DNA of 64,000 bases from Niebla homalea (Eukaryota > Ascomycota > Lecanoromycetes > Lecanorales > Ramalinaceae): NCBI GenBank assembly GCA_019925105.1, contig JAHGAU010000007.1:620001-684000 (forward strand). Direction: 5' to 3'. The position numbers were made by a program, and so were the translations under genes. The notes beneath the pieces are model-generated. The model was not told where the DNA came from and did no database searches. It saw nothing but the letters and a program-made list of their open reading frames with translations. Below are positions 37,701 through 51,299 of this stretch, one piece after another; position 1 is the first letter of the stretch; every line of letters begins with the position of its first letter.

Positions 37701-39200
37701 ATGGTTTTATTATTAAAATTATAACATTAATTACTTTATTTAAAGCCTTTATTACCCGTTTTATAAAACGGTTAATCTATTCCTTATTATCAAGCCGGGG
37801 ATGCTCCGCTAATTAAGATATTATTTCTATTATTTTTATTAATATTTCGGCTTCCTTAACCGTTTTTTATATTTATTTAAATAATAAAAACGGAATTATA
37901 TCGATAAACCAATTTAAAATTATTTATATTAGGATATAATCCGAACCGTATTTTAAGTCTTCTTAAGGTTTATATATTATAATTAAGTTAATAATATTTT
38001 CTAAGTTAAATATTAAATTAATTATAATTCTAAATTTACGGCTTTCTTATATAATAGTTTTTTTTAACGTTAATAATATAAAATTAAACCGTATAATAAT
38101 TATTAATAACTTTTTAAATTTAATATAGTTAATTATATAACCGTCTTTATTCTATTAAACGTAATAAAGATTAAAGTCTTTTATTAAGAAATATTTATCG
38201 GGTACGGTTATAATATCCTTAAATAACGGGATTATAAAGGGTTCCTTCTTATTAACCGGTAATAGATTATACGTATTATAAATATTTAAAATACCCTTAA
38301 TATCCCCTTTTTATATAATCCGGAATATATATAGGTTCCTTTTATAATAAGTAACGTCTTAACTATTTATATTTAGTTTTTATTAATAAAGAAATATATC
38401 TACGTTATTTTATTACCCTTAAAGGCCAGGTAGAAATTATCTCTTAAATTAATTAAAGAATAAATATACGGATTATATAGTGGCTCCTATATTATTATAA
38501 TATTAATATCCTTTACCTTTTTAAATCTAAATATCGGTATTATAACTTTAATTACTTTTCCGTATACGTTATATTATATTACCCTTAAAAGCGTAAATAT
38601 ATTAAATATTAACGTTTATCGGGCTTTCCTTATTAACTTTTATTTATATAAACGGTTTTTTTTTAAGGTTAAGCGTTATTTATCTTAATTTTTTCGCTAT
38701 AATAATAATCTTAATCAGGCGGCCGGCCTTAAGGGTTAATATCGTTATAAGCTTTTTTTTTTTTTTTACGTTATTAATTATTACGTTTTATTTTTCTTTA
38801 TTTAATAAACTCCGTTTATATCTTAAGACCGTCTTTAATTATTTTACCGGTCTAAGTTTATATAAGTTATAACGTTAAACCTTAACCGTTATCTTAATTT
38901 TTTTACGTTAAGTTTCTTTCGTTTTTATTATATACCGTAAGTTTTATATTAAATAATTATTATTATTATATACCGCGTATTTTAACGTATTCTTTATTAA
39001 GCCTTTTATTATTAAATTAGCGTATTTATACGTATTATATTTTTCAGTATATATTACGTATTTTATATTATTAAAGTACCTCGTAATAATATATCTATAC
39101 CCTTAATATTTAAAGTATTAATAGATATCTATTATCCGGTCTTAAGGTTTTATTAGCTTAAAAAACCTATCCTCTATTACCTTTTTATCGAGGATATCGT
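34737..39200 (-). pseudogene. LINE L1 ORF2 (endonuclease/reverse transcriptase), RIP-inactivated
   Basis: It is collinear with the better-read ORF2 of L3. The reverse-strand GIPQG region near 36641-36655 contains a Gln-to-stop change. Frame and start cannot be fixed; the right boundary is approximate. Intact Tad1-like ORF2 proteins nick the target DNA and copy the RNA at the nick. Confidence 0.7.
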
Positions 39201-40292
39201 TATATATCCTTATTAATGTTATGTTTAAAATAATTATAAAATATTTTTTTATATAATTAAAAACGTTTAACTTTTTTATTATAGCGGGGAGGCTATAATT
39301 AATGATTTTTAGCTTAAGGTAAAGAATTATATTCTCTTTCTCTATCCACCTTAAGGTAACTTCCCTTTTTCCCCCGTAAACCTTATTAAGTATATTCCGT
39401 TTACCGTAATAACGAAGGATTACCTTAATATTTTTATTATTTTATACCCCTTTTTATTAGTTTATCTTTTTAACTTCTTTAGCCTTTCTTTCGCCTTTAA
39501 TAAGGCTATATTAAAAAGGATATCCCCGCTTTATAGTTTATATACCGTAATAATTTACTTTATTAATAGCTTTTTTATTACCTTAAACGCTTTTATTAAT
39601 TATAACGGGTTTATTTTTATTATTATACTTTTTTCCTTTTCACCCAATAATTATATAGTTATTATTTTCACTTTCTTTAACGTTACCGCTTTTTCTTTTA
39701 TCCTTATTTCCTTTATTATTAACGCCGGTATTACCTTTATAATTTTTATTATTTAATTTATCCCCATTCCCTTTTTTAAAGTTTCCCTTATCGCTTTTTT
39801 ACTTTATATGTATCCTTTCTGTTTCTTTTTATTTCCGTTTACCGGTACTTTTATTACCGCCTTTTAAGCTCCGTGTAGCCTTTTTAACTCCCTTAAACCT
39901 CTCCCCGCTTTTACGTAAAAGTCTTTTATTCCCTATAGCCCGATTTATAGTATCAGTTAAGTCTTTAACGTAATATCCTTTTATATAATTATAAGGAGGC
40001 CTTTTAACGTTTTTACCGTTTCCTCCTTTTTTACTTTTCCTTTACGTATCCGGTAATTACCTTTTTTTATAATTTATTCCTATTTACTTAATATTTCTTT
40101 ATTTTTATTTAACTTTCTTTTAATTTATATATACTTAATAAGGCTTTTTACGCCTCCGTTTACCCCCTATCCGTCCCCGCGTACCGTCTTTATCCCCTCC
40201 GCCCTTTATTTATTACCTTTTATAATAATATTTTTACGCGTTATACGCGTCTTTTTACACGTATTTTATTAATTATAAGCTCCTTATTTAAT

Positions 40293-40496
40293 TTAAGGTT
40301 TTTTTATCTCGTATTTATTACGTCGTTTATATAACTTATTACTATTCCTATTAACCTGGGCCGCTTGCCCTTTTTCCCTTTTTACCCTTATTATTCCGCT
40401 TCTGCTTATTATATTTAAGGTACTATCCTCACTATTATTTAAGCTATATATACGTATATCGTTTCTGACCTCTAGGGTCCCGTTGTTCGTCGCCAT
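40293..40496 (-). pseudogene. LINE L1 ORF1, N-terminal remnant (67 codons open)
   Basis: It begins MATNNGTLEVRND, matching the ORF1 start of L3 (MATNNGTPEVRND) and, more distantly, L2 (MASNKGTPEVQND). A Ser/Asp-rich patch and a basic patch (RVKREKGQAAQV) follow. In Tad1-clade LINEs ORF1 encodes a gag-like RNA-binding protein with CCHC knuckles. The open stretch ends at a stop after KKP; the rest, running to about 38.9 kb, is broken. The leader before the ATG is about 55 bp. Confidence 0.8.
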
Positions 40497-40566
40497 TTTC
40501 TATCAATCTAAAAGTCACCCTTAAAATATAAATTAGCGGCGTATATATAATCATATTTATTAATAT

Positions 40567-42621
40567 AGAAATTACGTTTCTCCTATAATCTTATAAACCC
40601 TTTAATTTAAGGTTTATTTAAATACTTAAATTTTACTTATAAATCTAAGCTATATTATTAACGTAACCGAAAATAATACCGGTAATATTTATATAATCGA
40701 TTTCCTAATATATCTTAATTATTAATATAATTATATTAATAATTAAGCTTCAGACTCCCTGCTTTATTCTTTAAGGTAAGATTATTATTATAGTCGTATA
40801 TTAATATTATTTAATAAGAAGTCCGTAAGGTATATTTAAGTATAAAGGTACCTTAGGTACCTTATATATATATAAAGATAATAAAGTACGTTATTTTAAT
40901 TATGAAAACCAAAAGATTATTATTGGCTTTATAATAATATTATAAATAATAATTTATTATATTAACCTTAAGTATAATAAATATATTTGATTTTTATAAG
41001 GTACCTATAAGATAAAAACGGGGTACCTTTAGGAATAAATACCTTAACTCCAAGATAAGCTACCTTTAAAGTTATCCCGGGAAATCCCCCCGAATCCATA
41101 TATTTATCGTAATATTTATTGTAATATTTATCGTAATATTTATAAATATAATCTTTATCCCTATTATTTTTATGAAATTAATAAATAATATTATTACCGT
41201 TATTGCCTTTATAAGATCTATAAATACCGTTATTATTATTAATTATTACTTTTATAATAATAGCCCGTACCTTAATTTAATATTTTACCCCTTTAAATTT
41301 AACCCAGGATCTACCCCGGAGTTTACCCCCGGAACCCTACCCCGGGTGAATATGTATTATAATATTTTATTGTATTTTTAATTGTATACGTAATTACCGT
41401 CCTTAACGTTATTACTTTTATAAATTTAATAAATATTATTACCGTTATCTTTATAAGATCCATAATACCGTCTTTACGGTTAATTATTATTATTATAATA
41501 ATATTTTAATCCGTATACCTTAATTCAATATTTTACCCCCGGAGTTACCCTTTAAATTTATACCGGGAGCAACCTTTAAAGCGATATTTATCGTGATATC
41601 TATCGTAATATTTATTATAATATATTTATGGTAGGTAATATACTTATCGCAATATATATCGTAAGTACTTTTATACCGTTATTGCCGTTATTATTTCTAT
41701 AATATTTATATAAACCGTTATTATTATTAATTATTATTATTAATTATTATTATTAATTATTAATTATCATAGTAATTTAATTTAATATTATAACCTTAGA
41801 GTTTTCCCCTTAAACGTACCTTAAAATCCACTCTCGGATACTTATTTATCGTAATATTCGTCGCAATATATATCTTAATATATATCGTAATATTTATCGT
41901 AAATTCTTATTATTATTATATTTATAAGATTAAGGAATATATTATAATATTATTACCGTTATCTTTATAAGATTTATTATAAATATTATTATTATTATTA
42001 ATTTTTACTTTTATAGTAATCCCTCTTTAAGTTTAACCTAAAGTTTACCCCGGAGCCTCCCCCTAATACTTACCCCCGGGTGCCCGTTTATCGTAATATC
42101 TATCGTAATATTTTGTCGCACGATTTATTATATTATTTATAAATACCGTCCTTATTATTATTGCTTTTATAAATTTAATAAATAACATTATTACCGTCGT
42201 TTATATAAGATTTATAAATACCGTTTTTACTATTAATTATTGCCGTTATAATAATAGCCTTAATTTAATATTTTACCACCGGAGTTACCCCTTAAATTCA
42301 TCCCGGGATTTATCTTTAAAGCAATATTTATCGTAATATTTAACATAATATTTATTATAATATTTATCATAATATATTTATAATTAAGTTATTCCCGTTA
42401 TAAGGTACTTAATTATAGATTTTACGTTATTACGTTATAATATTATATAGTTTTACGATTTTATTAATCGTAAAAGGTCGTTAATTATTAAAATTATAAG
42501 GCCGTTATTAATTTTATTATTAAGACTTAATTTATTAAATTTTATACCCGGAATTTATAGGGCTGATATTGAAAATTATACTTATAGTTACTAAAGTTAT
42601 CATTAAAATTAAAACTTTATA
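40567..42621. other. Spacer between LINEs with a large tandem array
   Basis: No gene is visible. 40567-41040 is RIPed sequence without recognised content. 41080-42375 is the tandem array listed separately. 42376-42621 is AT-rich and is the target of LINE L2. Confidence 0.5.
41080..42375. repeat. Tandem array of about five 240-270 bp units
   Basis: Each unit contains, in order: a TTACCGTTAT...TTTATAAGAT block (near 41197, 41440, 41676, 41951 and 42190); a run of ATT/TTA; a TTAATTTAATATTTTACCCC block; a C-rich block with CCCGGAG and CCCCGGG; and then several ATCGTAATATTT steps. Units are clearly diverged. A plus-strand open frame at 41172-41381 lies inside and is an accident of the repeat. Confidence 0.8.
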
Positions 42622-42634
42622 CTTATTAAAATAT

Positions 42635-45464
42635 TGATTGATTGATTAATTGATTTATACTACGGATCTAGCTAAGCTAATTCCGGCGTTCCTTAATACG
42701 CGGCCTTTTGGCCTTGCTGGTAACCGTAAAAACCTGATACTTATAACGTTAGGGCAAAAACCGGCGTTTACCAGGCTTTTACCCTTTATCCCTTAAGGTA
42801 AAGGATATTAACGGCCGTTTAAAAAATAATAATTTATTTATATACTTCTTATGTTTTAACTCCCCTATAAAAATCAATAATATTATAATTATATCCTTAT
42901 AGGGTTTATCCTTAAGCTTATTATTTTTCCGTTCTTTTATATATTTATATTATTTTAATTTTACGTAGCGCCTTTAAATATTTTTATTAATATTTACGCA
43001 TTTAATATATACCCCTTTTATATTATTATTGCCGTTAACTCCTTTAAAGACTTTTAATAAGTATTTATTATTATATTCTTACGGCTATAAAAGATACTTT
43101 CCGGTTTATATAATTAATTTAACCGGTTTCCGCTTTTCTTTTTCTTCTTTAACCGGTAATAAGCTTTTTCCGTAAGGTCTTTAATAATTTTATTTATCTT
43201 TATAACGAGGTTAAACTATAATAATAATCCGGTAAATATTATAAATTTAACGGTTACTTAAATACTTCGCTTTATAAATAATATTTAATAATAATTATAA
43301 GTATTAATTTTTATAATAAATTTTTATTTAATTTTTATAAATAAAAGATAAAAAATAAAAATATATATAATATCTTATTTTCTTTATTTATACTTATATC
43401 CAGCGTTTATCCAACTTCCGGTATATATAATAAATAAGAAGTAAATTAAACCGTTCTTATTTATCCAGAGTTAAATCGTTAATACGTTATTACCTTTCCT
43501 TATAATATTATAATAACGGAAATACTTATTAATAATCTTTTTATCGTTAAGAGCTAAATAATAATAACTTTAAAATATAAAATCCTTATATCTTTATTAA
43601 CGTTTAATTTACTTTATTATAACCTATAAAACGATCGCTATAACCTTTATTCTTTAAATCCTTTTAATCTTAATCTTTCTTATACTTAACGGAAGTTTAT
43701 ACGTATTTAAATTAATTTCCGGGATACCGGTAAAATTAACTTTTTTTAATTTATTCTTATTTTATCTTAATAAGAAAAAGGATAAATATCTTTAATTTAC
43801 TTTTTTTAACTTAAGGCTTATTAAGATTCTAACGGATCCGCCCGTTTTTTATTATTATAATTAAGTATATATATTTTTTTAATTTTATTTAAACGATTAT
43901 TTAATTTAATGAAATTTTAATTAACGGTATAAAAACCTTAGACTTTAATACCGGGATAAGGGTTATTTTATAAATACCGTTAATTACTCTTAAATACCGG
44001 TTTTGGACTTTCTATAATATTTAGATAAACTCCTTTTTATATCCCGGAATACTTTTAAGTATATATTAAATAATTATAGCGTATATTATAATTAATTTTA
44101 TTACGGCCTAATAAATAATCCGGGCCTTTTATAACGTAGCTTCTTATATCGATATAACGAGATAAATAAGGCCTTTTTCCTATAAAGTTATCTTTTTTTA
44201 AACCTTTCTTATATAGTCCTTTTAATTAAGTTTTTTATTTATTTAAAAGTTAAAGACTTTAATATTGATATCCGGCTTTACTATAATTCCACTTAAGTTT
44301 ATTATAACTATTATATCGTATAGCTTTAAGCTTTTAATTATATAAATAAACTTATATTTATACGGTATAAATTAAGCCTTATAAGTTCTTATTTATTAAA
44401 AATAAACTTTATAGGTTTATTTTAGTTCCAAATAGTTTATATATATAGAAATATTATAAGTTAAAAGGTAAACGTTATCAATAAAGTTTCTAACTTAGAC
44501 CTTTTATTTTAATTTAATAAGCTTTTTAATTAATAAACCGTTAAAGAATAAAAATAATATAAAAGAAATAAACGATCCTTAAGGAATCCCCGTTATAACG
44601 GGCTTTATTAAACTTATCTTTTATCTTAAATTAATTAACGTAACTTAATCGTTTAAGAAATTCTTTATTTATTTAATTAAGAAAAATAATATCCCCTTTT
44701 TTTTTAAAGTTATATAATAACCTTTAATAATTTATTTTATTAAAAGTACTTATAATATCGAAAGAAAGAAGACTTATAATATATTTTTCCCCGTAATTTT
44801 ATACCGTATATACGCCGTTAATTAATCCTTTAAAAGCTATTTTTATTAACTGATTTCTTTTTATTTTTATTTATTAATCGGGGAAAAGTCCGTAATTCTC
44901 TATATAATCGTTAAGGATCTTTATTATTACCGTTTTTAAGGCCTTCCTTAATATATAAAGGAGTATAATAAGTTTATAAAACTTTACCTTAGAATAATCC
45001 GGCTTAATAAGCTTCTTAAAGATAATTATCTTTATCTTCTTAAATTTACGTAAGTAATAACCGACGTTAAAGTATATTTAAAAGAGGTGGATAAAGACCT
45101 TCTTAAATGGCAATACTATTATTAATAAGAATCTATTAAGGATTTTATTCGGTCCCGGGGTTTTATCCTTCTTTAATTTATTAATCGTTTTAATTATTAT
45201 ATCTTATATTATTATTTTATTTATTAATACGGGATCGGGGTATATAACGCTATTAATATCGTTTAAGTTAGCCTTTAATGGAGGGGGGAAAAATATTCCT
45301 TTAAGGGCTTTAATTTTACCGTTAAAGGTATTAATTAATATAAGGTATTATCGGGTTTTTTAAGGGGCGGGAATTTAAGGATAAACTTTGGTTTCTTATT
45401 CTGTTTTCTATTATATTTTATTAGCTTTTAAATATTATAAAGTAAAACCGTTAAATTATATATT
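42635..45464 (-). pseudogene. LINE L2 3'-half: ORF2 reverse transcriptase, RIP-inactivated
   Basis: The reverse strand carries the GIPQG region near 44580 (plus-strand CCTTAAGGAATCCCCGTTAT) and the same 3' untranslated end as L1 and L3, including a GGCCTTTTGGCC palindrome-like block near 42704. Stops are dense. Confidence 0.75.
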
Positions 45465-45521
45465 ATAAACCGAAAGTAATAACTTTAATATTAATATATT
45501 GATATAAGCCTTTTATGAGAG

Positions 45522-47080
45522 ATGGCGACGAACAACGGGACCCCAGAGGTCAGAAACGATGCACGCGTATATAGCTTAAGTGACAATGAGGATAATACCT
45601 TAAATACGATAAGCGGAAGCGGAATAATAATAAGGGTAAAAAAGGAAAAAGGGTAAACGGCCTAGGTTGACAGGAACGGTAATAAGTCGTATGAATAACG
45701 CGATGAATACGAGATGGAACGGCCTTAAATTAAATAAGGAGCTTATAATTAATAAGATACGTATAAAAAGACGCGTATAACGCGTAAAAATATTATTATA
45801 AAAAATAATAAATAAAAAGCGGAGGGGACGAGGACGGTATATAGGGACGGATAAAGGGTAAACGGAGGCGTAAAAGGCCTTATTAAGTATATACGAATTA
45901 AAAGAAAGTTAAATAAAAATAAAAAGATATTAAATAAATAAAAATAAATTACAAAAAGAAATAATTATTAAATATATAAAGGAAAAATAAAAAAGGAGGA
46001 AATAATAAAGGCGTTAAAAGGCCTCCTTATAATTATATAAAAGGATATTACGTTAAAGACTTAACCGATATTATAAATCGGGTTACGGGGGGTAAGAAAC
46101 TTTTACGTAAAAGCGGGGAGAAATTTAAGGAAATTAAAGAGGTTATACGGAGCTTAAGGGGCGGTAATAAAAGCGCCGGTAAATAGAAATAAAAAGAAAT
46201 AAAGAAGATATATATAAAGTAAAAAAGCGATAAAAAAAGCTTTAAAGAAAAGAATAAAAATAAGTTAAATAATAAAAATTATAAAGGCGGCGTTAACGTT
46301 AATAATAAAAGAAATAAAAATAAAAAAGAAAACGGCGGCATTAAAGAAAACGAAGATAATAACTATATAATTATCGGGCGAAAAGAAAAGGAATATAATG
46401 GTAAAAATGAATCCGTTATAATTAATAAAAACGTTTAAAATAATAAGAAAACCATTAATAAAATAGATTATTACGGTATATAAGCTATAAAGCGGGGATA
46501 TCCTCCTTAATATAACCTTATTAAAGGTAAAAAAAGGGGCTAAAGAAATTAAAGGGATAAACCGGTAAAAAAAGGTATAAAACGGTAAAGATATTAAGGT
46601 AATTTTTCATTATCGCGGTGGACGGGATATATTTAATAAAATTTACGGGGGAGGAAGGGGAAGTTACTTTAAGGCGGATAAAAAAGGAGAATATAATTCT
46701 TTACCTTAGGTTAAAAATCGTTAATTATAGCCTCCCCGTTATAGTAAAAAGGTTAAACGTTTTCGGTCATATAAAAAAATATTTTATAATTATTTTAAGC
46801 ATAATATTAATAAAGATATATAACGATATCCTCAATAAAAAAATAATAAAAGGTAAGTCTTTTAAGTTAATAAGACCTTAAAACCGGGCAGCGGATATTT
46901 ATTAATACTTTAAATATTAAAGGTATAAATATATTATTATAAGGTACCCCAATAATATAAAATACGCGGTATATATTAAAGGGTATAATATGTATAAATA
47001 CGCTAACTTAATAATAAAGGGTTTAATGAAAAACGCGCCGAAATACGCGGCGTACAATAATAATAATTACTTAACGTAAA
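45522..47080 (+). pseudogene. LINE L3 ORF1 (gag-like, CCHC knuckles), RIP-inactivated
   Basis: The start MATNNGTPEVRNDARVYSLS is followed by a charged region with many stops. A remnant open for 87 codons lies at 46618-46881 (GEVTLRRIKKENIILYLRL and on); it is in another frame from the ATG, so at least one indel has occurred. Directly after it come three RIPed CCHC knuckles (about 46900-47070) with Cys and His changed to Tyr: YFKY-stop-RYKYIIIRYP, IKYAVYIKGYNMYKY and PKYAAYNNNNY. Tad1-clade ORF1 proteins bind the element RNA through such knuckles. Confidence 0.85.
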
Positions 47081-47299
47081 ACTTACGGTATACAATAAGA
47101 ATAAAGGAAATTTAATATAAAAAAATTAGGATAACGGTTAAGGTTTAACGTTATAACTTATATAAATTTAAACCGGTAAAATAATTAAAAACGGTTTTAA
47201 AACGTAAATAAAGCTTATTAAATAGGGAAAAGTAAAATATAATAATCGATAATATAAAGAAGAGGAAACTTATAACGATATTAACCCTTAAAACCGGTT

Positions 47300-50200
47300 A
47301 TCCGACCGGGATTATTATTATAATAAAAAGATTAAAATAAATAACGTTTAACCTTAAAAAAAGACCATTTATATAAATAAAAATTAATAAAAAGAGCCCG
47401 ACGGACGTTAATATTTAATATACTTATATTTTTAAGGATAATATAATATAACGTACGTAAGGAAGTAGTTAAAGCCGTAATATTAATATTTAGATTTAAA
47501 GAAATAAAGGATATCGATATTATAGCGATATAGGAATTACTATATAATCCGTATATTTACTCTTTAATTAACCCGGGAAATGGTTTTTATTTAACCTTTA
47601 AAAGTAATAAAATAACGCGGATATACTTCTTTATTAATAAGAAATTAAATATAAATAACTAAGACGTTATTTATTACGGAAGGAATTTATATATATTCCG
47701 GATTATATAAAAAAAAGATATTAAAAATACTTTAAATATTTATAATACGTATAATTTATTATTAATTAATAAGAAAGGACCCTTTATAATCCTATTACTT
47801 AAGGATATTATAGTTATACCCGGTAAGTACCTCTTAATAAAAGACTTTAATCTTTATTACGTTTAATAGAATAAAAACGGTTATACGATTAATTATACTG
47901 AATCTAAGGAATTATTAATAATTATTATATAGTTTAACCTTACGTTATTAACGTTAAAAAAGGCTATTATATAAGAAAGCCGTAAACTTAGGATTATAAT
48001 TAACTTAATATTCAGCTCGGAAAATATTATTAATTTAATTATAATATACGGACCCCGAAAGGACTTAAAATACGGTTCGGATTACGTCCCGATATAAATG
48101 ACCTTAAATTAATTTATTAATACGACTCTGCCCTTACCGTTTAAATAAACGTAAAAGATAATTAAGGAAACCGAAATATTAACGAAAACGGTAAAAATAA
48201 TATCTTAATTAATAAAACGTCCCCGGCTTAATAATAAAGAACAGATCAACCGTTTTATAAAGCGGGTAATAAAAACTTTAAATAAAATAATTAACGTTAT
48301 AATCTTAATAATAAAATTATTTTAAAAAGTTAAAACCTATTAAAATAAAAAATATATAAAAATAATTATAAAAATAAAAACGCTTATAAAATAAGCTATT
48401 AAGTATAAAAATTAAGAAACGCTTTAACGGCTAAAGGAAACGTAAGAAAAAAAGGAAAAAATTATCCGGAAGGTTAAATAAATATATTTCCGGGTTATAA
48501 TATATAATTCGGCGGTTTCCTTTTATAATATTTAAAAGTTAATAAAATATAATAAAGAATAGAATAAGAAACCTAAATTTATCCTTAAGTTTTTACCCTT
48601 AAAAAGATTAAACGGTACGGTAATAAACACCTTTAACGGTAAAATTAAGGTTCTTAAAGGGGCGTTCTTTCCCCCGTTACCGGAAGTTAACTTAATAAAT
48701 ATTAATAATACGGTATATCTTAAATTAGTAATAATAAGTAAAATAATAACCTAGGAAATAATAATTAAAACGATTAATAAGCTAAAGAAAAATAAAGCTT
48801 CCGGACTTAACGGTATATTAAATAGGTTCTTATTTATAGTAATATTACTATTCGGAAAGGTCTTTACTTACTTATTTTAAGCTTACCTTAATATAGGATA
48901 TCACCCTTATAAATTTAAAAAAATTAAAATAATTATCCTTAAGAAGTTAGTTAAATTAGATTATTTAAAGGTAAAATTATATAAACCTATAATATTCCTT
49001 TATACGTTAAGGAAGGCTTTAAAGACGGTAATCGTAAAGATCTTAAGTAACTACATAGAAAAGTATAAATTACTCCCCGATTAATAAATAAGGGTAAAAA
49101 AAAGAACGGTTAACGGAGACGGCTCTTAAAGGCTTAATTAATAATGTATATACAGTATAAGATTATAGGAAAAAGTACGTTATAAGTTTTCTTTCCTTAA
49201 ATATTATAGGGACGTTTAATAAAATAAACCATTAAAAATTACTATATAATTTACGGAAAAAAAGGGTTTTATTTTTCTTCATAAATTAAATAAAAAGTTT
49301 CTTAAATAATTAAGTAATATTAATTAACCTAGGATAAAAAATAAATACGATAAAACCCGCGATAATAAGGATTCCCCAAGGGTTATTTATCTTTTTAATC
49401 TTATTCTTATTCTTTAACGGCCCGTTTATTAAAGATTTAATAAAGCTAAAATAAAAGGTTTAAATAAAGGGCTTTATTAACGATATTTATTTTTTAACTT
49501 ATAATATATCTATTTATATAAACTATTTAAAATTAAAATAGGCTTATAAAGTTTACTTACGATAAGTAAAGATATATAAGGCTTAATTTACCCCGTATAA
49601 GTATAAGTTCGTTTATATAATAAAGAGTTTAAAGTTATATAATATAATAATTATAATAGACTTAAATAATATAACGGTAAAACCGGAAGCTAATATTAAG
49701 GTATTTAATTTATAAGTCGATAAGAAACTAGATTAAAAAGATTATATAAAAAAGGTTTAAAATAAAATAATTTCATAGGAGAAAAGCCTTATTTACCTTA
49801 CGGCGTTAACGTAAAAAGCTATTTTATAAAGGTTAAAACCGTTTATTAAACGGTTATAAAGCTTATAATAACGTACGTAATAGTTATTTAATACGTACTT
49901 AAAAATACGCTTAAATATAAGAAAGAGCCCGTCCGGTAATTATAAAAGGTTTAAAATTAATACTTAAGAATAATAAGTAAAATATATAAAGTAACTCCCG
50001 TCCCAGTATTAAAATCTAAAGTCTTTATATTATTAATAAAGTTAACCCTAAATTAAATAATCGTTTAAACGAAACTTAAAAAAGGTATAAATTCAGTTAC
50101 GTTAATAGGAAATAAACGTATTTATTAAAATTATAAGAAACCTTAAATAAGAAAACGCAAAAAAACGGTATTTACCCCTTTTACGGAAGTTAAATTAAAG

Positions 50201-50950
50201 TAAGTTAAAAAAAAGGTTGACTTAACTTACGTTTAAGAAGTTAACGTAAAAATATATAAACTTTTACTTAAAGTAAAAGCAATAGAAAAAAAGAAAACCG
50301 TAAGGGCGAAGTTAACGGCGATTACCTTATAGACTATAAAAAGGTAAATAAAACGTTAACGTAAATATAAAGAATTGATCCCTTAAGGGTAATAATACCC
50401 GGCGTTAAATAATAATGAAATTATTAATAAGTATCTCCGGTATTACGGGATTATAAGGAAAAACGATAATACGTTAATAATTTAATTCCGGATAAATAAA
50501 AACGGCTTAATTTATTTCCTTTTTATTATATATGCCGGTAACCGGATTAACGTTAATTATGAATATAAATAATAAAAGTAAGACGCCGTATACGTATTAA
50601 TCTCCTATTTACTATTTAAAAAGCTTAAATTAAGATTAATTAAAAAGTAAAGATTAACGATTATCGTTAAATACTTATTAATAAAAAGGGTATTAAGGCG
50701 GCCGCCAGATTTATAATAACTATAAGCTTATTATTATAGTTCGGTTTAATTAAAGAAATAAAGGAAATAATTAAAGACTTAATTAAGAAACCTCGTTGTT
50801 AACCCAAAAGTAAAAAGCAGCGGCGGGAAAACTGTACTTAATAGGGGATTAAAAAGGTTATAAATACCGGGGCGGCGTAAGAAACGATATTATATCGGTT
50901 AATAGAATCGTATAAATAAAGTAATAATAATATACGTATTGGTAAAGATA
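47300..50950 (+). pseudogene. LINE L3 ORF2 (APE endonuclease, reverse transcriptase), RIP-inactivated
   Basis: The endonuclease is seen at about 47510-47950: DIDIIAI-stop-EL where the family has IIAIQE, then INPGNGFYLTFKSNK, NTLNIYNTYN and LLIKDFNLYYV in place of GDFNLHH. Reverse transcriptase: LKKNKASGLNGI-like bases near 48780-48815, IPQGLFIFLILFLFFNGPFI at 49371 on (the GIPQGSPLSPILFLFFN motif), and GFINDIYFL near 49470 for the FVDD catalytic site (D to N). Start and end are approximate. In intact LINEs this protein nicks DNA and primes reverse transcription at the nick. Numerous stops inactivate it. Confidence 0.88.
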
Positions 50951-51299
50951 TTTAATAATATAATTAGAATTTTAAAATTTTAATATTAAATAGACTTATA
51001 AAGTAACGGAAAAATAATAGGTTTAAGGGTAACCCTTAAATAGATTCGGTTATAATATTATAAGTTTTCTTAAAAAAAACGTATAAATAAATTCTTACTC
51101 TTTAAATAACCGTAAATGCTCTTAGCCCTTAGAACGTAAGTAGAGGCTGGGTAAATACCGGTTTTTATTCCTAACGTTATGGATATCGGGTTTTTTACGG
51201 TTATTAGTAAGGCCAAATGGCTGAGTATTAAGGAACGCCGGAATTAGCTTAGCTAGATCCGTAGTATAAATCAATCAATCAATCAATAAACCGAAAGTA

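Larger units (their letters stand above)
34737..40551 (-). mobile_element. LINE L1, Tad1-like, full length, minus strand
   Basis: This 5.8-kb non-LTR retrotransposon has a 15-bp target duplication at 34722-34736 and 40552-40566 that differs by one RIP-type base. The 3' end (left) is a TCAA-type tail, seen in plus orientation as TGATTGATTAATTGA. The 5' end (right) carries the start of ORF1. It shares its whole layout with L2 and L3. Reverse transcriptase is marked by the reverse of CCCTTAGGGAATCC near 36641, giving an IP-stop-G version of the GIPQG motif. Confidence 0.92.
45479..51285 (+). mobile_element. LINE L3, Tad1-like, full length, plus strand, nested in L2
   Basis: The element is 5807 bp with a perfect 14-bp target duplication ATAAACCGAAAGTA at 45465-45478 and 51286-51299. 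It ends in a (TCAA)n tail (51271-51285). The 43-bp leader precedes ORF1 at 45522. Since it interrupts L2, it is the younger of the pair, yet it is RIPed too, so RIP acted after its insertion. Confidence 0.95.

Noticed and set aside
41172..41381. 69-codon plus-strand open frame
   Set aside because: It lies within one unit of the tandem array and is not kept in the other units.
41080..42375. Centromere satellite
   Set aside because: Only about five diverged units are seen; a centromeric role cannot be claimed without chromatin data.
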